A stretch of 64,000 nt of DNA, taken from contig CAUJNA010000451.1 in NCBI GenBank assembly GCA_963377175.1, positions 123,501 to 187,500 of the forward strand. Reading direction: 5' to 3'. The notes beneath the pieces are model-generated. The model saw only the letters and a program-made list of their open reading frames with translations, was not told the DNA's origin and ran no database searches. The stretch comes from Effrenium voratum. Its lineage: Eukaryota > Sar > Dinophyceae > Suessiales > Symbiodiniaceae. Shown here one piece after another: positions 24,297 through 33,696 of this stretch (position 1 is its first letter; the number at the start of each line of letters is the position of its first letter). The translations under genes and the position numbers were made by a program.

Positions 24297-24493
24297 TTTC
24301 TGCAGCGGCCGCGGATCGAGCTTCAGCGAATGAGTTTCTTCAAGGCCCCGGTGACCGAGTGCGCTTCGAAGAGTGTGCCGCATTCAGAGAGAGGGTCAGC
24401 ACTTCTCGTGATCTGGGAGGCCTCACAATTCCTGTCAGTCTTGCTCGCTGTGCCTGCCCTAGTTTGAGCGTTCCCCCGGTCATAGTTTGCTGA
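24297..24493 (+). CDS. Terminal exon, weak protein-kinase C-lobe resemblance
   Basis: After a TTTTCTGCAG acceptor the frame reads AADRASANEFLQGPGDRV and continues ~65 codons to a TGA. The DRASANEFL segment resembles the end of a protein kinase catalytic domain (subdomain XI, R-x-S-A-x-E-x-L followed by P). No upstream kinase motifs were located, so this is a weak suggestion. Confidence 0.25.
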
Positions 24494-25500
24494 CGTATGT
24501 TGGTAGGGGGAGCCGCAGAGGTCTTCTTTGAGGGTTTGAGAAGTTTGCCATGGATCTTAGTGGATTGGTCATCACGATGAACTGCCCCGATTCGGAACAC
24601 CTGAATTCAGGGGGAGGCATTCGTTGATCCACTCAGTTTCAAGAGGGATCTTCCTGTGGTCTGGTTGAACATGTTGCTAGCCGTTATCACGCGCTTGCAG
24701 AACCCGCATCTTGTTGAACAGGAAAACTATCTCGGCATATCTCGGCGTCTAATGAGTCTGACGAAGGTCAAGGGAGAATCCCAACCAATGGGTGCCTTTG
24801 CCGCCTTGCTGCTTCTTCTTTACAATGAGTTCGGGTACACCGAAAATCAATACCATGCTGAAACTGACTCAAGTGCTGCGGGCTTGTAAGATTTTGCCAA
24901 GACACTAGACACATGTCCAGTCCGCAACCAGGAGAATCATTTGCATTGCCAAAGGTCAATGAGGGGTTTGGCACATTGGAGCACTCATGGAATGTCGGGT
25001 GCAAAAACGAGGGGCAAAAGTATTTTCCGGCCACTTTGGACCCCCTGTCAAGGCGGTCCCCACATTCCCCCGGTTTTTTCGTGTCAACATCTCGTCTTGG
25101 GGATTGAACTCACCGGGAACATCTAGACCAACCGAATGGCTGTTGATTAAATGTCTGAACTGTCCTTTGAGCATTGAACACAGGGGAACGCTGATTGCTA
25201 GATATTTGAGCTCTCCTTTCAGTGAATAGGGGAACCGTCTAGACCAGGTGACAACGTGAGCTGGGCAGTCCGGTCGCCTGAGGAGCCTGCGGCCCAGCAG
25301 CTGCTGCCGCAGGCCCAGCTGCAGCAGGCCGCCCAGGCGCTCGGGTTGGGGAAGGCTCCGATTGTGGTGGGGAAATGGCTGGGGGGGGGAGCGGGGGGAG
25401 GGGGAAGTTGGTCCAGCTTTTCGTTTTTCCCCAACAGCTGAAAGCTTCGGGGTCTCAGCCCAGATAGGCTCCGGGGTGGTCCGGGGCGGCACTGAGATAA

Positions 25501-25572
25501 GGTTCCACCAGGGTTCCACGAGGGTTCCACGAGGGTTCCACCAGGGTTCCACCAGGGTTCCATGAGGTTCTG
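25501..25572. repeat. 11-bp tandem repeat GTTCCAC[CG]AGG
   Basis: Six consecutive 11-bp units differing only at the C/G position, the last partly degenerate. Confidence 0.9.
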
Positions 25573-26033
25573 CGCGGGCGGGGTGGTGCGAGCACTAGAA
25601 AGAGCACCGCATGCTGTTGGGGATATCACCTGAGCTTAGTTCTTTTGGGGTTCCGGGGGCGGGGGGGGGGGGGAAGTTGGTGCGGCCCTTTGGTTCCTTT
25701 GGGGTCCCAGCAATGAAATCGATGGAGCCTGAGGTTTGGGGAGTTGTCTGGTTTGGACCCGTTTGCTGTGAAAGGGACCGGGTCCCGAACGTCGAACGGT
25801 TCCATGTGAATTGGGAGGGTACCATCCAAAAGAGTCAACATCAAAACCCAGGTAAGTGGAGGGTCCCCTTGCCATTTATATGGGTGTCGCCTTTTCGGTT
25901 CAGCCATTTGGAGAGAGACTGATCCAAAAGTCCGATAGGTTGCGTTCAGACCCATGTGAACTTGTGACTCAAGTGTCCCGGGCATTATTCTGCATAGTTT
26001 GTGGTCATCAATTGCCGGCATCGGAGTGCTGCC

Positions 26034-26429
26034 ATGATGATGGCTTGCTGCTGCGCCAAGGAAGGTGGGGAGATTGAGGAGGTGCAAGCTCTTCCCCTCT
26101 TGCCAGAGGAGGCACCACAGAAGCCGGAGGAGGCATCCGCGCCAGCGACACCGGCAGAGGCACCAAAGGAGGTGAAAGCTGGCTTCACTTTCAGGCTCCC
26201 TGACGACTCCACGAAAGAGGTGATCTTTGCTTCAAAACCACTGGGCTTGGACTTCAGCAAATCCATCCCCTTGACCGTAAAGTCGGTGAAGAAGGATTCC
26301 GCCGCCGAGTCTGCTGGAATTGAAGCCAAGTGGGTGCTCACCCACGTCGCCGGAGACGAACTCCCTTCCGATCTGAAAGAAGTGATGCGAAGGATCCTGG
26401 CGACAGTTCGCGAGCTGCCAACAAAGTGA
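26034..26429 (+). CDS. Small PDZ-like domain protein with Cys-rich N-terminus
   Basis: A complete, intronless frame of 131 codons. The start is one of three consecutive ATGs (26034, 26037, 26040) followed by Ala-Cys-Cys-Cys, a good candidate for palmitoylation and membrane attachment. Residues ~12-45 are Glu/Pro/Ala-rich and probably disordered. Residues ~50-125 read as a PDZ-like fold: KPLGLDF in place of the carboxylate-binding loop, then VKSVKKDSAAESAGIE and WVLTHVAGDEL, a standard spacing of the GLxF loop, the A-E-x-x-G-I turn and the following strand. PDZ modules bind C-terminal peptides, so a small membrane-tethered adaptor is plausible. Such stand-alone PDZ-like proteins are common in dinoflagellates (from memory). 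Lack of introns beside intron-rich neighbours suggests a retrocopied gene. Confidence 0.65.
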   Translation: MMMACCCAKEGGEIEEVQALPLLPEEAPQKPEEASAPATPAEAPKEVKAGFTFRLPDDSTKEVIFASKPLGLDFSKSIPLTVKSVKKDSAAESAGIEAKWVLTHVAGDELPSDLKEVMRRILATVRELPTK

Positions 26430-26924
26430 GCAGGCCTCACTAAGTGAGGCCTCACTCGCTCTGCAAAAGCAGAGACATGTTTTCCCGCTCCAAGCACTGA
26501 GCCGACTGATAGAAAAAGACCCATGTTTCCTGGACAGGCAACGCAAAGGCGAATTGTATCCGCTTTTGCTTGTTAAAATTGGGCAACTTCACATCGCGGT
26601 CTCGATGTCAAGTTGTGGAAACCTCGTTTCTACACGGGCTGAGAAGTATTGGCAGATGCCAGTCTCTAGTTCCCGTGGGCCCAAAGTCCACCCCAAAACT
26701 CGACCATTTCCGATGTCCTGCTGCGGATGGGCGACATCCCCCCACTTTGAAACCATGGTTGAATCCACGGTTCGCTATTTACAGGGAATGGACTCATTTT
26801 TCCGTCCATCACTATGTAAAAGAACGCACACACACACACACATTAATCATCGGATCTCCTCCATCGCTATGAAGCACATGTGGTTTGCCGCTTGCAGGGG
26901 AATGGATTTTTTGGAGCCATTTCC

Positions 26925-27965
26925 GTCCAGTATGTAAAGCAACGCACCCAGATCTTCGAACTTTCGGAGCCGAGCGCAGAGGCGGTGTTGGCCGCCAGCG
27001 TCGCCTTGCTGGAGAAGACCGCGGGCCTGAGCTCGGCGCAGGCCGGCGAAGGATGGCCGATGGCGTCATGGGGTGGTGGAACCTCCGAGTACACCTCTCT
27101 TAAAAATATATATATTAAAATAACATAAAAAACAGAAACAACAAAAATAGAAACAAAAGAAGACCCAGACTTTAAACATGGTTTCCTGTTGTTTGGACAC
27201 TGGAAGTTTTGTATTATGAGTTTGGGGTCCGGCACAGTGGGGCACCTACGAATTGGATGTCTATGGGAGCCACATCTTCAATATGCTCAATGGTTCAGTT
27301 TGCATGTCTGTTGAAGCCATGGACCCGGATTCCCGATGCCGCCTTCTTTGCGAAGGCCACGCCCAACCCCACGAAGCTCTTCACGTGGCTCCTGTCTCTG
27401 CTGTCGCTCCTGCTGCCGCGCCCTTGGAAAGGGGTTCAACTAGGCGGATCCCTGGGCGCAGGGGGTCCTGAGGCTCTTTACAGGCGATGCTTCGGTCTAT
27501 TCCAACCCGTGACTCCCTGAAATGACCGTCGGCGTGTGATCAAAAAGACCACCTCACCTCGATTCCCAACCCGTGATTCCCTGAAAAAGCATCGGTTTGT
27601 GAGCAAGCCCAAAACGAGAGCCTCGCCTCGCCAAGTTGGGGCGGGCGAGTCGGCGAGACTCGGCCCAGGCCCAACCTGGAATCCTGGCTGCGGCAGCGGA
27701 AGCAGAGCGAGGCCTCGCGGATGCGGTCTGCGAATCCTCTCGAAGCTATGGCACATTATGGGGATGGTCTGGTTTGCTCTGGGCCCACAGGTTCCGCTGC
27801 GGCAGAAATCGAGGGCAAAGTGCGCCACGCCCTGGTTTGTTCTTCAGGAGTTTGTGCAGAGCTTGCTGCATGCCGCGCCCCCAGAACGCTTACATGCCAA
27901 TGCCTGCAGCCTTTTTGAAGATTTGAATGCGCGCAATTGGAAGCTACGAAGCTGGGCAAGTAGGA
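26925..27965 (+). CDS. Fragmentary multi-exon gene, unidentified
   Basis: Several GC-rich same-strand coding patches separated by AT-rich introns. ~26925-27075 includes SEPSAEAVLAASVALLEKTA. ~27235-27470 includes TYELDVYGSHIFNMLNG. ~27645-27770 includes ILAAAAEAERGLADAV. ~27795-27830 includes AEIEGKVRHAL. ~27845-27960 includes EFVQSLLHAAPPERLHANAC and LFEDLNARNWKLRSW. The patches read as Ala/Glu-rich helices. I do not recognise the family, and they may belong to more than one gene. Confidence 0.35.
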
Positions 27966-28502
27966 ATAATTATGCCGGCACAAAAGCATGGAATTGCTGG
28001 GTGTCTCCCCAACTCCATCAGTTTCATTTCCCTTTTGGGTTGTGAAAAGCACATTTTAGATCTTCACCTGAGCCCCACCCTCTAGGGAGGATCAAAGCTC
28101 GTCCAAGGGAGTGGTGAGCCGACTCCTGGCGGCCTCAGAGCTGCCGCCGGAGGCGGGGGTCGTTCGCATTTGTTTCCGCGGCTAAGAGGGCCGGGGGAGC
28201 CCCGGAAGAAATGGCCATGGGTCAAGACCCATGGCCAATGGTCTCAACATTGGCCGCAAATCCGGGGATCCCCCGCACACGATTGAATCTCAATCTGGCT
28301 CAATGCGCGTAATTCTCACTTGTGGGGTTGACATTGGTGCATTCTATGGGTTTCAAGCACCCACCCCCTCATGAGGGGACGCTCTCCCCAAAAGAGGGAT
28401 CGAGCTTCTTTCGGGTTTACTGCAAACCAACAAAGACATGCCCATGTCGCCCCAAGCCCAAGCGCATACGGTCCGAGCGGCATGCGCCATCTCTGGTTTA
28501 CT

Positions 28503-28628
28503 CGGTGGTTCCCAGCCTGCCGGTTCCTTAGGAGGTTTGCAATTGGTTGTTTTCAACTGGTTTAGTGGGGGGTTTCCATGTAACCCACCAAAAGTTAAAC
28601 ACTAGCAGAAAATCTGAGGACAGCCCAG
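28503..28628 (+). repeat. Dispersed repeat C, copy 1
   Basis: Shares an ordered set of blocks with 57441-57553: GGTGGTTCCCAGCC, CCGGTTCCTTAG, TTTCCAT-TAACCCAC, AAAGTTAAAC, CTAGCAG and ATCTGAGG-CAGCCCAG. Confidence 0.65.
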
Positions 28629-28729
28629 TGTACCAACAAAGGAGTCGACCAGAAAGATATGCACAAAAAGAACCACGAATCAGCTTGCTCCATTGGGCCA
28701 TAGGCGCTGATCCTGAAGGGCGTGCAGCT

Positions 28730-28922
28730 TCTACCGCTTCTGCCTATGGAGACATGGATCCAGCAGGCTGGGAGTAAGCCCAATGGTGCCACTCCGGCGC
28801 AGGCACCCCTGATGCCAAGAGTTGCTATTTTGCAGACAAACCGAATGCCGAGGATGCAACATAGACCCAGCTTCAAAGCGTCCAAGTCGAAAAAAGAAGA
28901 TCCAGCCGCTTGGGTTCACTAA
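28730..28922 (+). CDS. Unidentified terminal exon candidate
   Basis: Open segment including LLPLLPMETWIQQAG and a basic tail with KASKSKKEDPAAW, ending in TAA. No family recognised. Confidence 0.25.
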
Positions 28923-29305
28923 ACGTGGACCGTTTTTTTGTTGATCCAGTGAGCTTGCATTGCAGCAAATTACGGGGTTTCCAACTTGTTCCCCACTTGC
29001 TTCATATTCAACCCCAGCCACAAAGCTCGCCCCCCCCCCACTTCCGGCAAAGAGTTTGTGCTTGCTCTCGTAAGGGGGGGCTCTTCCACCCTTGAGGCAC
29101 ATTGGTCTCGCTTCACGCCAAGAAATTTGATTTTAACACGGCGGACGATCCCCCAACTGTCCACCAAAGCGGTCAATATGTAGTCTCATTCACATCCGCG
29201 CACCAAATATTTGTGTTTTTGTGGGAGTCCCCCAACCTGGATCTCTCGGTCCTCGAACGGTTTCCCCGAAAGCAACTCCCACAAGGCGGCTCCAACTCCG
29301 ACCCA

Positions 29306-29450
29306 AAAGCAAATTCCACGGCGAAGCGCCGGATGAGATCTGCCTGGACAGCGGCGCCATCCACTCCTTCGCGCTGGTGAAGCAGCGCTTGGCCAAACGG
29401 GGAGGCCTGAGCCCCGCGAGCCGCGCCGAAGGGGGGCGCTGGGGTGGTTG
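29306..29450 (+). CDS. Unidentified internal exon candidate
   Basis: GC-rich patch encoding GEAPDEICLDSGAIHSFALV followed by KQRLAKRGGLSPASRA. The composition is clearly exon-like compared with its T-rich flanks. No family recognised. Confidence 0.35.
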
Positions 29451-30100
29451 GAGGCCTGGGCGAAGGTTGGCGAGTCTTGCAATATGGTTTGGTGAGTGTT
29501 TGGTGAGTATTGTCTACTTGCAGTATTTGGAGGTGTTTTTGTGGATACTCTTCTTGGGCTTGAAAGGGAAGCCAAATGGAAAGCCCCGTCAGTTTGGGGG
29601 GCCCTATTTTGGACACATATACACTCCCCTCAGGCTAACAGCCGGAAGCTGCCAGAACGTGTCACCAAGTCTTCCATTTCGGGGTCCGTTCGGCAAAACG
29701 TGGGAAGACCCAAAGCCATTTTGGGGCTCCGCAAAAACAACCACACACACACATACACCTGCTGGGAATGCAGGGGGCTGGCGCCTTTGAACCAAATCCT
29801 AATAAATCATTTGAACCAAAGGATAGATGATGGTCTGTTTCATATCCGTAACCCCCCCGGAAGCCAAACTCTGGTACTTTGGTGGCCTGCCACTCTCCCT
29901 CGAGGTGCGATTTTTGTGTCAGGCTTGTCTTCAAATGGTGTAACCTGCCCATGGGTGTCCTCCCCCTTTGGTTCCCTTCGCTGGGCACATGACATGACCT
30001 CGCGGCCTCACCAAACCGTCGGCGACTCGCGACCGATTTCTCCCGAGAGAGCCGCTTCAAGCGGCATGGTGCCAGCTCCAAGGAAATCACCACTTGCAAA

Positions 30101-30175
30101 ATGGGTGTGTCTTTTTTGGTGCGAAGCTAGAGGACAACCGCCATTTTGGGAGCTTCCCTAAAAAGGCACACCCAT
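30101..30175 (+). mobile_element. Introner-like short inverted-end element, family B
   Basis: 75 bp beginning ATGGGTGTGTCTTTTTT and ending AAAAAGGCACACCCAT, near-perfect inverted ends of ~16 bp. A good short reference copy of the family. Confidence 0.7.
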
Positions 30176-31337
30176 ATGTCAATGGATGTCAATGGTTGAT
30201 GGATTTCAATGCTTGGAATTCCGTCAATGGACACATTTCCAACAAAGGAATCCCCAAATTGGTGGCTTTTCTCGTGGTGTCCGCATCCGACATAGCCAAG
30301 TGATCAAGGGTTTTGGTGGCAATTACTCAGCTGCGCTGACGGGTGCACAGCATTGCGAGGGGGTTGGAACATGGCCATTGCAGCTTCTGTCCTCGCCCCA
30401 AGCCAAGCTCAATTCGTCAGCCAGTCTTCGGAGGGCTAGGACAACTTTGCCGAACCGAAGAATCAGCGTTTGGCACAACTTGAAACCAAGGGATCCGAGT
30501 GAGGGCATGGTTTTAGGTTTGCTTCCTTGCTTTACTGACAATTTTGCTTGATTGCGCATCGGAGTGATTTGAGTCTTGCATGATTTCCAGATTATTCTAT
30601 GCGAGCTGATTGAGAGACATGGGCTCTGAAGCCTTCCACACACATATGTTGAAGCAGGCATGAAATAGCATGAGCCGGAGCAACCATTACACTTGTTCAG
30701 GATTTGAAACTGCTTTCTGTATGACGGGTTGTGGCAGACGCAGCGGAGTAGACTGTGATCCATCACTCTCTTTACAGCAAGGCCAGCCACATCATTCCAT
30801 CATTTGAGGGTCAATGTTGTGCATTGCAAGTCCATCTCTTTCAGAAATGTATTGTTTGCTTCAACCTCAAATCCAAGATCTTAACTCTGTCCATTACGGA
30901 TTCGAAGATGCTTGGGCGGTTCATGTTGCTGGTTTTAATCTCAGGCCCAGTCTCAGGTACTGAGTCGGGCGAGGATTTCACACTGTCGAAGGCTGGCGCT
31001 TTGATGCCGGAGCCAATGGCATGCCTTGCTCGCGAACGTGCGAAAGATCTTTCCGGGTTGGGATTCAATTTCCTCATGTGACTCATATGTTTCTTGCCTT
31101 TGTCGCACTACTTGGCATGTCTTGATTTCTTGCATGTAATTTGCATGCAACAAAGGGCTTTTTTGTCCACGCCGCCAGATTGCCGCAGGCGGTTCAGAGC
31201 GCGATACGGGGCGTGCCTGGCGGCCGAGCAGTGCGACACTGCGAGTGTAGATGTGGCAATGCGGGTGTCACAATGGCGCAGTTTTGGGACTCTCAAAGAG
31301 TTCCGGTCGAAAACATACATTTTGTCAACATGTGTGT

Positions 31338-31679
31338 GTGTGTGTGCGGAGTGACAGAATGCCCTGTCACCACCCTTTCGGTTTCGCAGCAGGGGGCACA
31401 GGCCCATGGTGGTGACCTGTGCCAACGAAGCTAACCACCATGGGGGAAACGCGGACTGATCATCCGCGTGTACCTGCTTTTGTGAAGTGATGTTGCTGAA
31501 GGTCCTTTTGGTCCCCTCCCTGAACCGCCGTTGCTTTGTGTGCCCCTGTTCAAGTAACTAGAGTGAAGCTGAGTGATGTGCGAGTCGAAGCTCACCATAC
31601 TCGAGACTCATCAGTTGTACTCGAAACTCATCAGTTGTACTCGAAAGATTAGCACTCTCCATCTGGAGTTCAAGTGTGT
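31338..31679 (+). repeat. Left terminal direct repeat (LTR-like) of the retroelement
   Basis: 342 bp, matching 43149-43492 with one substitution noticed plus a short changed patch that adds 2 bp to the right copy. It starts in a (TG)n run and ends AAGTGTGT. Several perfect stems are visible: GTGACAG/CTGTCAC at 31351-31370; GGCACAGG/CCTGTGCC at 31395-31423 interleaved with CCCATGGTGGT/ACCACCATGGG at 31403-31444 (pseudoknot order); and CGCGGA/TCCGCG at 31450-31468. A 20-bp direct tandem repeat (core ACTCATCAGTTGTACTCGA) lies at 31601-31640. It probably carries the promoter and processing signals of the element. Confidence 0.9.
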
Positions 31680-31711
31680 ACACCCCATTCGTGGGGAATC
31701 CTCGGGTGTAC
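31678..31711. promoter_or_regulatory. Inverted repeat just inside the left terminal repeat
   Basis: GTACACCC (31678-31685) and GGGTGTAC (31704-31711) are perfect inverted repeats, with a nested CCCC/GGGG stem (31683-31686/31693-31696). It could be an RNA hairpin or protein-binding site in the element leader. The role is inferred. Confidence 0.45.
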
Positions 31712-32075
31712 CCATTGTGTGACCCCGGGCCGGCTCTGTCGGAAAATTTGACCTCAACGTGCTTATCATAGAACAGCGGAATTTCACATTTAATCAGGAA
31801 CGAGGTTTCACTAAAGGGAAGAAAGCCGTCAGTTCATAGAGACGTCTCACCACAGCGGATAGCTGCCGATTTTCATTGCATTTCTTGACCATTGGTTGAA
31901 CTCGTTGCTCGTATCACTGCGGTTGGTGATTGCTGACTTGTATTTGCTTCCCTTGTGCATGTCGAGTGACCATTGCAGTTGAGGGCTGCTAACTTGCATT
32001 TGCATTGATTTGAACGTTTTCAAGTCTGAGTATCTCAAGGAGGAAGTGCGCAAATTCAGAGTCGGTTGCGTCACC

Positions 32076-33542
32076 ATGTCTCGACGGGATGATCGTGATA
32101 GATCCAGGACTCGACGCAGACGTGATCGGAGTCCGTCCCCTCAAGCTCACAAAGCACGCCGACGTGAGCACAATGACAACCAGGTCGCGGAGAACATGGA
32201 TTGGAACAACTTGGTCTCATGGCAGCACAACTCCGGCTACAACGCTGCTAACAACTTTCCGATGATGCCCACCAATTTTCAATCGACTCACAACCCCACA
32301 CAACAATTCCAATACCCGGCGATCAACTACATGATGCCGATCCCTCCTGATCCCACGCCATCCAAGTTCATGCCACCAGTGATGCCACCACCGGTCACTA
32401 CTTCCCAACCTACACCATCACCTGCACCTCCTGCGGCTCTACCGGTTCGTCCTCAGAAAGCCTGGCTTACTCCATCGCCTGACTGGACACCAGGAGACGG
32501 CATGTTTGATGTCAACCAGCTCTACAACTTCAGCCTGCCCATGACTGTTGCCAACACTCCGCATGGCAACCTTCGCGACATGTCCGGCATGGATATTAGA
32601 GACGTTCGCCTGGTTCAGGTTATCCACGGGGGCCTCACCAACTGGCTCCTCCGGCCGTTTGCACACGGCCGCTTCGTGACGTGGGAAGGCTTTCGCACCC
32701 GCACCGAGGCCTTGCTTTGGAGTACCTGCTCCAAATTACTGCGAAGATCGCAGTCACTTAACCTGCTCACCCTGGAGAAGGACCTTGCCAACACGATGGG
32801 TCTCAACATTGATGACTTCAATCAGCGCATCAAGGTCCACGACCATTTGGCCAACTTGGTACTTCAATTTCTTCAACAACATCACACCTCTCTCGCACCC
32901 GCTGCCCAGACCGATGACATTGTCAAAAAGTTCAATGATTTGAATCGTGCTCACGAACTTCTCCAGGCTCAGTATTCCGCATCACTTCGTGCATCGACTT
33001 CTCCCACGATGACAAACCAGAAGGATGATGCAGAGTTGGTTACACCACCACCGGTCAACCACACACCATCCTCGTCACCTGCCAGCTCCCTTCCCACAGC
33101 CAGCGCGGCCGCCCTGGATGGCAAGTCGTTTGATAGCGTGGTGCAACCTCGGATCATGCAGTCTCTTCACGGAATGTCGTCACCGCCGTCCAAACCGGCG
33201 GCGTCACAATTGCTCACCATGCACAGCACGCCGGAGGAAGTTGTCAAGTACTACACATGGACCAGCGACCAACCACGCCTTTTCCTCAAGCAAGCACCCA
33301 CAACAACCACTTTGGCATCGCTGGTTAAGTGGGCCAATCACCCGTCCCGGCTCAACGGCAACAAGTCATTAGATTCTATGGCGACGCAACTTCTTCAGGC
33401 GAAGCAACGCATGCCGAAAGGCGATGCCCCCACTCTCGGGGCAATGGCGGCTTCATGGGGATTGGAGCCCGGCTATCTTACCAAACTCACTGAGAAGGCA
33501 TTGAGTCACCTCATCGTGACCGCTCGCCTGCTCTGTGGATGA
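32076..33542 (+). CDS. Element ORF1: Arg/Ser-rich, Pro-rich, putative RNA-binding protein
   Basis: 488 codons from the ATG at 32076; an in-frame ATG at 32010 is possible, but an AG at 32023-32024 would remove it from a trans-spliced message. Residues 1-35 are strongly basic with SRRDD and RTRRRRDRSPSP, like SR proteins. Residues ~90-145 are Pro-rich. Residues ~150-300 and ~390-488 are two folded, mostly helical segments (for example DVRLVQVIHGGLTNWLLRPF and STPEEVVKYYTWTSDQPRLF). No CCHC knuckle or known gag domain is visible. By position, as the first frame after the left repeat, and by its basic N-terminus, I infer an ORF1/Gag-like nucleic-acid-binding protein. The domain is unfamiliar. Confidence 0.65.
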   Translation: MSRRDDRDRSRTRRRRDRSPSPQAHKARRREHNDNQVAENMDWNNLVSWQHNSGYNAANNFPMMPTNFQSTHNPTQQFQYPAINYMMPIPPDPTPSKFMPPVMPPPVTTSQPTPSPAPPAALPVRPQKAWLTPSPDWTPGDGMFDVNQLYNFSLPMTVANTPHGNLRDMSGMDIRDVRLVQVIHGGLTNWLLRPFAHGRFVTWEGFRTRTEALLWSTCSKLLRRSQSLNLLTLEKDLANTMGLNIDDFNQRIKVHDHLANLVLQFLQQHHTSLAPAAQTDDIVKKFNDLNRAHELLQAQYSASLRASTSPTMTNQKDDAELVTPPPVNHTPSSSPASSLPTASAAALDGKSFDSVVQPRIMQSLHGMSSPPSKPAASQLLTMHSTPEEVVKYYTWTSDQPRLFLKQAPTTTTLASLVKWANHPSRLNGNKSLDSMATQLLQAKQRMPKGDAPTLGAMAASWGLEPGYLTKLTEKALSHLIVTARLLCG

Positions 33543-33696
33543 GAAAGCATCATGATGCTCTTCGTTCTCATATGAGCCCGGAGCGGCAACATCACGGATG
33601 AGTCCAGGTGAAAACTCGTCCGTCATGTGTCTGCGTTGCGCCTGATTGATCTTGTACTTGCTTGTTCTTGCATTGCTTCTTGTGTGATTGGCTGAG

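Noticed and set aside
31395..31444. HDV-like ribozyme
   Set aside because: The pseudoknot order is suggestive, but there is no room for a P3 hairpin between the second-stem 5' strand and the first-stem 3' strand, and no recognisable P4.
31590..31645. Hammerhead ribozyme in the terminal repeat, minus strand
   Set aside because: Two CTGATGAG words occur 20 bp apart, as in hammerhead cores found in some Penelope-like elements. The required GAAA after stem II is missing (GAGT instead) and stems I/III are not evident. A covariance-model search would settle it.
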